Positions 43,644 to 51,110 of a stretch of DNA of 51,110 nucleotides are shown piece after piece. The notes beneath the pieces are model-generated. The model was not told where the DNA came from. It made no database searches and saw only the letters and a program-made list of their open reading frames with translations. Origin of the DNA: Clostridia bacterium (lineage in GTDB: Bacteria > Bacillota > Clostridia > Oscillospirales > CAG-272); assembly GCA_017481225.1 (NCBI GenBank), contig JAFUPM010000052.1:1-51110 (forward strand), in the 5' to 3' direction. Position 1 is the first letter of the stretch; every line of letters begins with the position of its first letter. The position numbers and the translations under genes are program-made.

Positions 43644-44981
43644 ATGACTATAGGTGACAGAATATCTAAACTGAGGAAAGAAAAGAAGCTCTCGCAAGAA
43701 TATATTGCTGAGATGTTGAATGTCTCGCGCCAGGCAGTATCAAAATGGGAGAACGGGCTCTCGGCGCCGGATACAGCCAATCTTATTCAACTGTCTGCTT
43801 TGTTTGGAGTATCGGTGGAATATCTCGCCTGCGGCACCGGAGAAGAGAAGCCCATAGCTTCCGAAAAGCAACAGGAGCCTCGCAGCGTTTATGACTACTT
43901 AGGTATCAGCTTGATTATAATCGGAGTAATATCGGTTGTCGTTGGAGCAGCTACACTTTGGGAGCTTATTGCCATAGGCGTGCTTCTTGTTGTTTACGGT
44001 GGGCTTGTTTCAACCTTAAGAAAAGACGGAATTTATCTATCCCTGGCTATGCTTGTCCTTGCTGCGTTGTTGCTTTTGGTTCAAGGCTTAACAGGGGGAC
44101 TTGATATACCGCTTTGTTGTCTGATTTTTGCCGTTTCTGTAATAGTACCGCTCGCAGTCTACGTCGGAGTGAAGCTTGCTATGCGCCGTATGCCAACCGA
44201 GGAGCAGAGACAAAGAGTAAAAAATATCGCCGTAGTTTTGGTGGCGGTCCTCTCTGCTATCGCTATAGTTTTATCCGTTAATCTTGTAATTAAAAATAAT
44301 ACGAAAGATAAAAGAGAACAGTGGTTTTCCGAGTTAACTCTTGCTCGTCATAATCTTGTAGACTTGCCGATTCCCAAAACCCAAAATCTCATAAAGCTTG
44401 GCACGGATACCGTTCTTGCTCACCTGGGTAGCGCTGAGAGTGATTATATGAAAGAGCTTTACGTCTACCTATGCTCGAGGAACTTTTCCTACCTGAGAAC
44501 CAGAGGAAATGCTTTTGACGGCGGCGACTTTGAGCTTAAGGAGTGTAGAAAGCTTTCTGACTATGCAACCAAAGACAGAAATTATATTTTTGTATACAGT
44601 TATCAATCCGAGGCGGACCTCGACGGAGATATAGCCTGCTATATTCTGCAGTTGGAATATGTCGGCGAGCTGGAAGTAACCGTTGGAGGAGAAAGATATC
44701 TTTACGATACTGTGATATCCGTAAGAGGAGAAATACCGGGCGAGGAAAACTACCGCTTTGAAAATCACTCATTGACTTATCTTAAGGACGTTTTCGATAA
44801 TCCTCCCAAGAAAGCTATGGCAGGGCGTGAAATTGTACTGAAGGCGCCATTGCCTGAAACGGAATACTTCGAAATAATAATAAACAAGGATATCATAGCG
44901 CCTGAGAGGACAGACGACGGGCTTCTGACTTTTACGTTTATTATGCCCAATGATGATGTGACAGTAGGCTTTCGCGAGTAG
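43644..44981 (+). CDS. XRE-family HTH regulator fused to membrane segments and a sensor-like C-terminus
   Basis: A 445-residue protein. The N-terminal helix-turn-helix (residues 1-62, ISKLRKEKKLSQEYIAEMLN, VSRQAVSKWENGLSAPD) is of the Cro/CI type. Four hydrophobic segments follow (about 92-112, 115-135, 139-160, 165-190), plus another near 202-222 (VVLVAVLSAIAIVLSVNLVI). The remaining 220 residues are probably outside the membrane, ending in FTFIMPNDDVTVGFRE, as in bacterial surface repeat domains. A one-component membrane sensor is the natural reading. ATG 43644 follows GGGAG; the longer upstream frame overlaps the promoter. Confidence 0.82.
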   Translation: MTIGDRISKLRKEKKLSQEYIAEMLNVSRQAVSKWENGLSAPDTANLIQLSALFGVSVEYLACGTGEEKPIASEKQQEPRSVYDYLGISLIIIGVISVVVGAATLWELIAIGVLLVVYGGLVSTLRKDGIYLSLAMLVLAALLLLVQGLTGGLDIPLCCLIFAVSVIVPLAVYVGVKLAMRRMPTEEQRQRVKNIAVVLVAVLSAIAIVLSVNLVIKNNTKDKREQWFSELTLARHNLVDLPIPKTQNLIKLGTDTVLAHLGSAESDYMKELYVYLCSRNFSYLRTRGNAFDGGDFELKECRKLSDYATKDRNYIFVYSYQSEADLDGDIACYILQLEYVGELEVTVGGERYLYDTVISVRGEIPGEENYRFENHSLTYLKDVFDNPPKKAMAGREIVLKAPLPETEYFEIIINKDIIAPERTDDGLLTFTFIMPNDDVTVGFRE

Positions 44982-45039
44982 TGATTTTGCGTGATATACA
45001 CCGCTTCCAAGTAACATAAAATAAAAACCCCCACCTTTA

Positions 45040-45082
45040 TGATATGCACCCCAAAAGTGTCCAACTTTTGGGGTGCATATCA
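45040..45082. repeat. Perfect 19-bp inverted repeat resembling insertion-sequence ends
   Basis: TGATATGCACCCCAAAAGT (45040-45058), a five-base spacer, and its exact reverse complement (45064-45082). The TG...CACCCCAAAAGT pattern recalls terminal repeats of IS3-type elements. It sits between convergent genes and could also stop transcription, but has no T run. Confidence 0.6.
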
Positions 45083-45120
45083 GTTAAAGTCGTAAGGGCT
45101 TTTGAATTGAAACAAATATA

Positions 45121-47082
45121 TTATTTTTGGGACTCCTTAATACCGCCCTCCTCGTACTCCTTCAGCAGTATCATAAGGTCGGCAATCTTATCCCGTATCA
45201 CACCGCCGAAGTCGGTCTCCCTGATTCTGATTTTATCCGAGAGCTGCTCGAAAATTACGGTGTCCGAAAGGATATCCCTGTTATTTTTAACAGCATTTTC
45301 CTTTCCCTCGAAGGGCTCGTGGGCAGAAATTCTCATTCCGTCCGCGTTATAAATCAGCGTATAGCCGCCGATACCCGTCTTTTGGTGGAACGCGCGGCAA
45401 AAGCCTCCGTCTATAACTATAAGCTTACCGCCGCCCTTAATGGGCTCCTCACCCTTGTTTACGGGAATGTGTCCGTTAATGATATGGCACCTCGCCCCCG
45501 AAAGCCCGAACTCGCGCAGTATCTTTTCGGCGATAGCCTTATCTCCCCAGGACCTGTAGTAAGCATTTCTCGGCTCCTCCCAGGTAGAGGAGTCCTCAAT
45601 AAGAAGCCTCTCGAAGGTGGCTATCCTCTTTCTTGCGCACAGAGGAGAGTCCTTTCCGCACCAGAGGAACCAAAGGAAGTCCTTGCCTCTCTGTCTTTCG
45701 GGAGAGCCGTCCTTAGAGAAGTATCCCTGCCTTGCCAGCCTGTCGGCATAGTCCATAAGCTCCTTGCCCCGTCTGCCGCCTGCGGCGTCCAAGGCGAGGA
45801 ATTCTCCGTCCTCTCCGAGAGGTATACAGCCGTGGAACAGTAGATTTCTGTTAAAAACGGTATAGCTTTCGCCCTTCTCGTAGAGAAATGCCGCGTGCCT
45901 CTGTAGCTTCTCCGAGCGCATAAATGCGTTTTTGAGATAAGCCATAACCTCCTGCTCGCCCTCCGTCAGCTTGTAGGGAGCATCGGGGTCAACGGTAGGG
46001 AAGTCGCTGTCGCGGAGCTTATAATCAACACCGCCTATATTCACAGTACCCCCTTGGAAGTCAATTTTATCCAAAAGAAGCCTATCCTCCATATTGAAGC
46101 CGGGGTTGCGGAGAATAGTCTGCCCCTCAAGCTTAAACTGTATAACGCTTATAGCCTTATGCATTCCGGCAATAAGCAGCTCGTCGTCGTGACGGAGTAT
46201 GTCACCCCCCGAATTGCCCTTCGGCAGGTAAATAGAAACGTCGGTGTCGCGGTAAACCTCAGCCGCGAAAAGCGAAAGAGGTCGCAAAGATATTCCGTAT
46301 CCGATTTCTATAACGTCAAGGTTCTTGTAGGTTATGGAATTGTTAAGCACCGTAGCGATACAGGTCCGCGACCCTGCCGCCGCACCAAGCCACAGCACGT
46401 CGTGGTTACCCCATTGAATGTCAATAGACCTCTCGCGCATGAGCTCGTCAAGGACGATATCCGCCCTGGCACCTCTGTCGAAAATATCGCCAACAATATG
46501 CAAATGGTCAATAACCAAGCCCTTAATAGCCGAGCAAACCGCCACGATAAACCTCTCCGCAGAGCCGGTCCTGACTATTGATTTATAAATATTCGCGCAA
46601 TAGTCGCCGTCCTTGTCGTTATATAAAAGCTCGTCTATAATATAATCGTAGCCGTCGGAGGTGCGCTTAAGCTGCTTTCTTACCTTCGAGCGCGTGTACT
46701 TCGCGCCCACAAGGCGGCACAACTCAATCAGCCGCATAAGGGTAGGGACGTACCAACCCTCAAGCTCGCCCTCTCTCTCCCTCAGCTCGTCAAGCTTCTC
46801 CTCGGGGTAGTAAATAAGGGTAGAAAGCTCGGATATTTCCTCCTCGGTTAAGGCTTTTGAGAACAGCGCCTCAACCTTCCTGCGTATAACACCCGACGCA
46901 TTTCTCCTTATGTGAGAGAACGCCTCATGCTCGCCGTGAATATCGCTGATAAAATGCTCCGTCCCCTTAGGGAGATTAAGTATTGCGTTAAGATTTATTA
47001 TCTCGCTCGACACGGCATTTCTGTTAGGATACTGCCTAGACAGCTCAAGGAGATATTTTCTCATTCCCTCAGACGATTTCAT
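45121..47082 (-). CDS. fbp: Class III fructose-1,6-bisphosphatase
   Basis: A 653-residue Firmicutes-type FBPase, which makes fructose 6-phosphate in gluconeogenesis. Metallophosphoesterase motifs: HFISDIHGEHEAFSHI, IVGDIFDRGARADIV and IQWGNHDVLWLGAAAG, with C-terminal IINGHIPVNKGEEPIKGGGK. Length and domain layout are those of Bacillus YydE/Fbp. ATG at 47082, preceded by AGGGGGC. Own consensus promoter. Confidence 0.95.
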   Translation of the reverse strand: MKSSEGMRKYLLELSRQYPNRNAVSSEIINLNAILNLPKGTEHFISDIHGEHEAFSHIRRNASGVIRRKVEALFSKALTEEEISELSTLIYYPEEKLDELREREGELEGWYVPTLMRLIELCRLVGAKYTRSKVRKQLKRTSDGYDYIIDELLYNDKDGDYCANIYKSIVRTGSAERFIVAVCSAIKGLVIDHLHIVGDIFDRGARADIVLDELMRERSIDIQWGNHDVLWLGAAAGSRTCIATVLNNSITYKNLDVIEIGYGISLRPLSLFAAEVYRDTDVSIYLPKGNSGGDILRHDDELLIAGMHKAISVIQFKLEGQTILRNPGFNMEDRLLLDKIDFQGGTVNIGGVDYKLRDSDFPTVDPDAPYKLTEGEQEVMAYLKNAFMRSEKLQRHAAFLYEKGESYTVFNRNLLFHGCIPLGEDGEFLALDAAGGRRGKELMDYADRLARQGYFSKDGSPERQRGKDFLWFLWCGKDSPLCARKRIATFERLLIEDSSTWEEPRNAYYRSWGDKAIAEKILREFGLSGARCHIINGHIPVNKGEEPIKGGGKLIVIDGGFCRAFHQKTGIGGYTLIYNADGMRISAHEPFEGKENAVKNNRDILSDTVIFEQLSDKIRIRETDFGGVIRDKIADLMILLKEYEEGGIKESQK

Positions 47083-47112
47083 AGTTGCCCCCTGTAATTT
47101 TTCTACACTTAT

Positions 47113-47141
47113 ATTTTAAATTATTTTTCTTCTCTTGTCAA
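47113..47141 (-). promoter_or_regulatory. fbp promoter
   Basis: Minus strand: TTGACA (47136-47141), 17 bases, TAAAAT (47113-47118). Confidence 0.7.
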
Positions 47142-47250
47142 TAGACTCGACAATCATAGACAAAATAAAACGACTTTTAAAGAATAGTAAAGCTTTATAA
47201 CAGAGCCGCAAAAGCAACTTGTCCATCGCACCAAAGCATACAAAAAGAAT

Positions 47251-47291
47251 AAGCCCACCGTAAACTCTGCCTGAATTTACAGTGGGTTTTT
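47251..47291. terminator. Terminator after the YegP-domain gene
   Basis: AGCCCAC-c-GTAAA pairs with TTTAC-a-GTGGGTT. T-rich on both sides, so it could work in both directions. Confidence 0.75.
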
Positions 47292-47316
47292 CGTATTTTA
47301 TGTAGTTTTGAAGAGG

Positions 47317-48468
47317 TTATTCCTTTTCTTTTTTCAGATAAGATTTATCAATCTCGGGATTAGCCGAGCATCTGATAATGCTCTCAATTCCGTTCTTGCA
47401 GCTTGCCTTGGAGGTATAGCCCTGGGAGTGAACAATGCAGTTTCCGTTAGGTGCGTTGAGTCTGAATCTGTATTGTTCGCCCTTGTCAAGATACAGCTCC
47501 CACTTGGGGTAGGGACGCTCAGAGTAGTTCTTCATCGTCTGGTCCTCAACAGGAGCCTTTGCCGCGTTGGCAATAATGCTCTGTATGCCGTTCAAGGCAG
47601 CGCCTGTTGTAGTGTAGGTCTGAGATGTCGCAACTATAACGTGGTTAGGTGCATAAAGGTTAAAGACGTATCTTCCGTCCTTCGCCTTCTTGATTTCAAA
47701 TCTTCCCGTCTTTTCTCTTGCGGGAGCCTTCTTTGCCGCAGGGGCCTTTGCCGCTTCTGCCTTCTTAGCAGGCTCAGCTTTCTTTGCAGTCTCAGCCTTC
47801 TTAGCAGGCTCAGCTTTTTTTGCCGCAGGAGCAGGTGCCGCCTTGGGAGCAACCTTCGCAGGAGCCGCAGTCGCCTTTGCCGTAGGAGCAGGAGCTACCT
47901 TAGGAGCAACCTTTGCAGGAGCCGCCGCAACCGCCTTTGCCGCAGGAGTAGGAGCTGCCTTGGGAGCAACCTTTGCAGGCGCCGTTGCAGCCGCCTTTGC
48001 CGCAGGAGCAGGAGCTGCCTTGGGAGCAACCTTTGCAGGAGCCGCCGCAGCTGTCTTTGCCGCAGGAGCAGGGGAGGGAGCCGCCGTTGCAAGCTCCGTC
48101 TTTGCTTCCGCAGCCTTTGCGCGCGCCTTGTGGAGGGCATCGCCGATATAAACGCCCGAGATAGGCTTGCTCTGTCCGTGTATAACTACCTTATCGCCGG
48201 GTATGATAGCAGGCTCATCCTCGCCCTTGACCACACCCTCTGGGTGAATAATTTCCGTTTTGTCGCCGGCAGGCTTCATTATTACAGCAGGCTTATCGCC
48301 TCTTGCCGCCTTTAGCTTGTCTGCAACTGTGGGTTCGTCCTTGAGGTACTGCGCCTGACCGTCATCCTCGTCCTCAACGTCGGTGTAGACCTTCTTGGTG
48401 CTGGCTTTCTTTGCGCCTGCACCCTTGTCCTTTTTGTCTTTTTTCTTGAAAAATCCTAAAAGTCCCAT
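47317..48468 (-). CDS. YegP (DUF1508) double-domain protein with Ala/Pro/Lys-rich repeats
   Basis: A 383-residue protein, no signal peptide. Residues 1-137 are charged with MGLLGFFKKKDKKDKGAGAK at the start. Residues 138-216 are four near-identical 20-residue repeats of the type KAAATAPAKVAPKAAPTPAA; 217-240 are six-residue KKAEPA-like units. Two YegP domains follow (about 255-305, GRFEIKKAKDGRYVFNLYA; 320-375, KWELYLDKGEQYRFRLNA, SQGYTSKASCKNGIESI). The function of YegP domains is unsettled. The middle resembles histone H1-like tails, so nucleic-acid binding is a guess. Confidence 0.85.
   Translation of the reverse strand: MGLLGFFKKKDKKDKGAGAKKASTKKVYTDVEDEDDGQAQYLKDEPTVADKLKAARGDKPAVIMKPAGDKTEIIHPEGVVKGEDEPAIIPGDKVVIHGQSKPISGVYIGDALHKARAKAAEAKTELATAAPSPAPAAKTAAAAPAKVAPKAAPAPAAKAAATAPAKVAPKAAPTPAAKAVAAAPAKVAPKVAPAPTAKATAAPAKVAPKAAPAPAAKKAEPAKKAETAKKAEPAKKAEAAKAPAAKKAPAREKTGRFEIKKAKDGRYVFNLYAPNHVIVATSQTYTTTGAALNGIQSIIANAAKAPVEDQTMKNYSERPYPKWELYLDKGEQYRFRLNAPNGNCIVHSQGYTSKASCKNGIESIIRCSANPEIDKSYLKKEKE
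47821..48057 (-). repeat. 60-bp coding tandem repeat, four copies
   Basis: Encodes the Ala/Pro/Lys repeats of the YegP-domain protein. The units are 60, 60, 60 and 57 bases, with few substitutions. Confidence 0.85.
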
Positions 48469-48499
48469 AACACACCTCGTAATAATACTTTACAATACT

Positions 48500-48528
48500 A
48501 TTGTAGCACAAAATTTTGTCACTTTCAA
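48500..48528 (-). promoter_or_regulatory. Promoter of the YegP-domain gene
   Basis: Minus strand: TTGAAA (48523-48528), 17 bases, TACAAT (48500-48505) with TGC extended -10. Confidence 0.7.
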
Positions 48529-48559
48529 GTGAAAAAGCAGTTAAAATTCAGAAAAATGT

Positions 48560-49255
48560 CTAATTTTCTTTACTTTTTTTGCTCGCTCTATTTTTTGCCG
48601 CCGCTTCCTTAAGATAACCTATAGCCTCCTTTATGCCTCCTATTCCGTCTATTAGTCCGCACTCTGTCGCGGCGTACCCGTCAAGAATTGAGCCGATATC
48701 GTTAACCAATATATCCGTTCGGCTCATCATCTCGCGCAGTCTGTCCTCCTTGACGGACGAATGCTTAACTATAAAATTGATTATCCTGTCCTGCATCTTC
48801 TCCAGATAATCGAATGCCTGAGGCACACCTAAAACAACCCCGTTAGTCCTGACAGGGTGTATAGTCATAGTTGCGCTTGGCACGATAAACGACCTGTCTG
48901 CGCTGACCGCCAGCGGCACGCCGATAGAATGACCGCCCCCAAGCACCACCGACACCGTCGGCTTAGTAAGGCTCGCAATAACCTCGGCTATGGCAAGACC
49001 TGCTTCCACGTCACCGCCGAGTGTATTTAGGAGTATCAGTATTCCGTCAATTTTGTCACTCTCCTCCAAAGCAACGAGGGTAGGTATCACGTGGTCGTAT
49101 TTCGTAGCCTTTTGGGAATTGTCGAGAATATAATGTCCCTCAATCTGCCCGATAATTGAAAGGCAATAATACGCCCCACCGCCGCACTCAAGCACCGCCG
49201 CACCGTCCTTAACCATACCGCCGTCCTCGGCAGTAACTATTTCGTCCTTATCCAT
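48560..49255 (-). CDS. tepA: TepA/ClpP-like serine protease
   Basis: A 231-residue ClpP-fold peptidase close to Bacillus TepA, linked to processing of secretory signal peptides. Blocks: IGQIEGHYILDNSQKATKYD, LNTLGGDVEAGLAIAEVIAS, the nucleophile Ser in VLGGGHSIGVPLAVSADRSF, and the His in ATMTIHPVRTNGVVLGVPQ. The C-terminus is Lys-rich. The ATG at 49255 has only AAGG, 11 bases upstream. Monocistronic, divergent from pduL. Confidence 0.92.
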   Translation of the reverse strand: MDKDEIVTAEDGGMVKDGAAVLECGGGAYYCLSIIGQIEGHYILDNSQKATKYDHVIPTLVALEESDKIDGILILLNTLGGDVEAGLAIAEVIASLTKPTVSVVLGGGHSIGVPLAVSADRSFIVPSATMTIHPVRTNGVVLGVPQAFDYLEKMQDRIINFIVKHSSVKEDRLREMMSRTDILVNDIGSILDGYAATECGLIDGIGGIKEAIGYLKEAAAKNRASKKSKEN

Positions 49256-49277
49256 AATATATAAAAACCTTCAAAAA

Positions 49278-49305
49278 AATGTAAACTCGAAGCAAAAAAG
49301 GTCAA
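49278..49305 (-). promoter_or_regulatory. tepA promoter
   Basis: Minus strand: TTGACC (49300-49305), 16 bases, TACATT (49278-49283). Confidence 0.5.
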
Positions 49306-49385
49306 TTCCTTTGCCTCTTTTACTAGTTTTTTCACCCATTAAGGCTTTTATACCCATAAAAAATGTAAATTCCTCAAAAATAACA

Positions 49386-49414
49386 TTGATTTTTCTCGCG
49401 CGTTATGTTATAAT
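49386..49414 (+). promoter_or_regulatory. pduL promoter
   Basis: TTGATT (49386-49391), 17 bases, TATAAT (49409-49414). Confidence 0.7.
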
Positions 49415-49468
49415 AATCGGTGGATTATAGGGAAGAGAATTCCCAAACTTAATTTAAGGAGAATAAAA

Positions 49469-50050
49469 ATGAAACAATTCATCGTTGAAACCTCTGCAAG
49501 ACACATTCACCTCTCCCGTGAGGCAGTTGACGTTCTCTTTGGCGAGGGCTATCAGCTCACCAACAAAAAGGACCTCAGCCAGCCCGGTCAGTACGCTTGC
49601 GCCGAGAAGCTTCTCGTTGTAGGTCCTAAGGGCTCTATCAAGGCTTCTATCCTCGGACCCACCCGTCCCGCAAGCCAGGTTGAAATATCTCTTACCGATG
49701 CCCGTTCTATCGGCGTCGCAGCTCCTATCCGCGAGTCCGGCGATACAGCAGGCAGCGGCGCTTGCAAGCTCGTTAACCCCGACAACGGCGCAGAGCTTGA
49801 GCTTACCGAGGGCGTTATCGCAGCGAAGCGCCACATTCACCTCACACCCGAGGCAGCAGCCGACCTTGGCGTAGCTGATAAGGAAATCGTTTGCGTAAAG
49901 GTAGCATCCGACTCCGAGCGTACCACCATCTTCGGTGACGTCGTAGTCAGAGTTTCCGAGAAGTTCGCACCCGCTATGCACATCGACACCGACGAGGCGA
50001 ACGCCGCCTTTAATATGTCCCGTGAGGTTTGGGGCGAGATAGTTAAGTAA
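49469..50050 (+). CDS. pduL: PduL-type phosphotransacylase
   Basis: A 193-residue phosphate acyltransferase that interconverts acyl-CoA and acyl-phosphate. The two duplicated zinc-binding halves show SARHIHLSREAVDVLFG and AKRHIHLTPEAAADLGV, plus KGSIKASILGPTRPASQVEI. There is no microcompartment encapsulation peptide at the N-terminus and no neighbouring shell genes, so a housekeeping acetate-forming role in place of Pta is likely. AAGGAG precedes the ATG. Confidence 0.94.
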   Translation: MKQFIVETSARHIHLSREAVDVLFGEGYQLTNKKDLSQPGQYACAEKLLVVGPKGSIKASILGPTRPASQVEISLTDARSIGVAAPIRESGDTAGSGACKLVNPDNGAELELTEGVIAAKRHIHLTPEAAADLGVADKEIVCVKVASDSERTTIFGDVVVRVSEKFAPAMHIDTDEANAAFNMSREVWGEIVK

Positions 50051-50065
50051 TTTAACAGTAACGCT

Positions 50066-50691
50066 ATGAAGATATTATTCCTGGGCGATAGCATCACCGC
50101 CGCCGGCAGAGATCACCGCAACTATCACTACCTTGGCACAGGCTATCCGAAGTATGCGGCAGAGCATATCAGAGCAACTTTCCCCAATACCGATTTTGAG
50201 TTTATTAACCTCGGCATCTCGGGCAACCGCACAAGCCAGCTCTTTGACCGCCTCTATTCGGACGCCATAGCCTTTGCTCCCGACGTTATATCAATCCTTA
50301 TCGGTATCAACGACATCTGGCACAGACACGACGCGAACAAAATTGCGACAACCGATGCGCAGATTGCCTTGAACTACCGCTGTATTCTCGAGAGACTTAA
50401 GAGAGAGACGAATGCAAAGATAGTTATGCTCTCACCGTACGTCCTTGACGCGGAGGATAAGGATTACCTCAGAGAGGATCTAGTGACCGTACTACCCATA
50501 GTTCGTGAGCTTGCCGAGGAGTTCGCCGACGTGTTTATCCCCCTCGACCTTCACTTCGAGCAGGCACTCAAAACACAGCCTGAGCCCCTCTGGTTCTCGG
50601 GCGACGGCGTTCACCCGAACGAAACGGCAAAGCCTTCATAGGCAAGCTGTACGCAGAGGCAGTAACACCTCTTATAAAATCGTTAATTTAA
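50066..50691 (+). pseudogene. GDSL-type esterase/lipase, frameshifted near the 3' end
   Basis: An SGNH hydrolase: block I ILFLGDSITAAGRDH, block II LGISGNRTSQLFDRL, block III ILIGINDIWHRH, and block V SGDGVHPNETAK with catalytic Asp and His. The frame stops at TAG 50639-50641, right after AKPS. Restoring one base near 50632-50633 gives AFIGKLYAEAVTPLIKSLI and a TAA at 50689-50691. This fits the family end, so about 17 C-terminal residues are lost. The catalytic residues remain. It lies 15 bases after pduL and has no clear ribosome site. Confidence 0.8.
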
Positions 50692-50710
50692 TAAAAGGAG
50701 AACATAAATT

Positions 50711-51110
50711 ATGGCAGAACTTGTTTATTCCAAAGAAGTGGAAAACATGTGTATCGTTGCCAAGGGACCCAACCACGGTCCTGCGCCCATTCCCGAGGAG
50801 GGCAAATGGGTTAAGGCAAAGGAGATTTGCGACATTTCAGCTTACACTCACGGAGTGGGCTGGTGCGCACCCCAGCAGGGAGCTTGTAAGCTTTCCCTTA
50901 ACGTAAAGGACGGTATCATTGAGGAGGCTCTCGTTGAGACCATCGGTTGCTCAGGTATGACTCACTCTGCGGCAATGGCTGCTGAGGTTCTTCCCGGCAA
51001 AACTCTCCTCGAGGCTCTTAACACCGACCTTGTTTGTGACGCTATTAACACCGCAATGCGCGAGCTCTTCCTTCAGATAGTTTACGGACGTTCTCAGTCC
51101 GCATTCTCCG
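50711..51110 (+). CDS. NifU-like iron-sulfur scaffold protein (5' part, runs off window)
   Basis: The first 133 codons of a NifU-N/IscU-type protein. Features: ICDISAYTHGVGWCAPQQGA, CKLSLNVKDGIIEEALVETI, GCSGMTHSAAMAAEVLPGKT and TAMRELFLQIVYGRSQSAFS, as in the clostridial scaffold protein usually encoded just before a GGGtGRT protein. Cys at the two conserved sites (GWCAPQQGAC and GCSG) may bind the cluster. ATG 50711 follows AAAGGAG. The frame stays open to the end of the window. Confidence 0.75.
   Translation, partial: MAELVYSKEVENMCIVAKGPNHGPAPIPEEGKWVKAKEICDISAYTHGVGWCAPQQGACKLSLNVKDGIIEEALVETIGCSGMTHSAAMAAEVLPGKTLLEALNTDLVCDAINTAMRELFLQIVYGRSQSAFS

Noticed and set aside
47308..48315. 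Long plus-strand frame opposite the YegP-domain gene
   Set aside because: It is a by-product of the GC-rich Ala/Lys/Pro repeats on the other strand; its translation is low-complexity Arg/Cys/Leu.

Overview
The window looks like the chromosome of an anaerobic member of the Clostridia (Firmicutes), probably an Oscillospiraceae/Ruminococcaceae-type gut lineage. Reasons: a holB-ricT-trmN6-rsmI block next to metG-tatD, the same order as the origin-proximal region of Bacillus and Clostridium; a 56-residue clostridial-type ferredoxin; class III fructose-bisphosphatase; MecA, TepA, PduL and QueT; consensus sigma-A promoters with 17-base spacers, often with a TGn extended -10; and strong AGGAG ribosome sites. 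The lineage call is inference. No tRNA, rRNA, CRISPR array or complete insertion sequence was recognised.

Layout. 1-375: one copy of a dispersed chained-hairpin repeat. 376-2634: an unfamiliar glycosidase-like protein behind a promoter carrying three similar palindromes. 2.9-7.0 kb (minus strand): rsmI, trmN6, ferredoxin, ricT, holB. 7.1-9.9 kb: metG and a tatD interrupted by a stop codon. 9.9-13.7 kb: LysM/GH18-like protein, GH28 pectinase-like enzyme, a small protein, a 23-bp tandem repeat, and queT behind a structured leader. 14-18.4 kb: mecA, rpiB-tsaB, tsaE-methyltransferase-plsY. 18.6-23 kb: queG, an ABC exporter pair, a DUF3810 peptidase-like protein. 23.1-26.7 kb: second repeat copy, divergent murA, pdxK/pdxY, a membrane protein, yajC. 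26.8-30.6 kb: a 1272-residue helicase with a Vsr-like nuclease end. 30.9-35 kb: cysE, gpsA, a DUF6514-like protein, acyl-ACP thioesterase, and trxA with a very small ferredoxin:thioredoxin-reductase-like protein. 35.1-40.6 kb: an 1815-codon MBG-repeat surface protein with a cytoplasmic uL15-like tail, split by an in-frame stop. 40.8-45 kb: ECF S component, RluA, AlaX-like editing protein, an XRE-family membrane regulator. 45-49.3 kb: fbp, a YegP-domain protein with low-complexity repeats, tepA. 49.4-51.1 kb: pduL, a frameshifted GDSL esterase, and the start of a NifU-like scaffold gene.

Themes. Translation and RNA modification are heavily represented: rsmI, trmN6, metG, tsaB, tsaE, queG, queT, rluA-type and alaX. 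Envelope functions (plsY, murA, gpsA, LysM protein, surface protein) and redox chemistry (ferredoxin, trxA, FTR-like protein, NifU-like protein) follow. Three reading frames are broken: tatD (TAG), the surface protein (TAA) and the GDSL esterase (1-base frameshift). Real decay and consensus errors in the assembly cannot be told apart from the sequence alone. The observations most worth following are the chained-hairpin repeat family, the uL15-like domain on the surface protein, the trxA/mini-FTR pair, the structured queT leader, and the three-palindrome promoter of the first gene.
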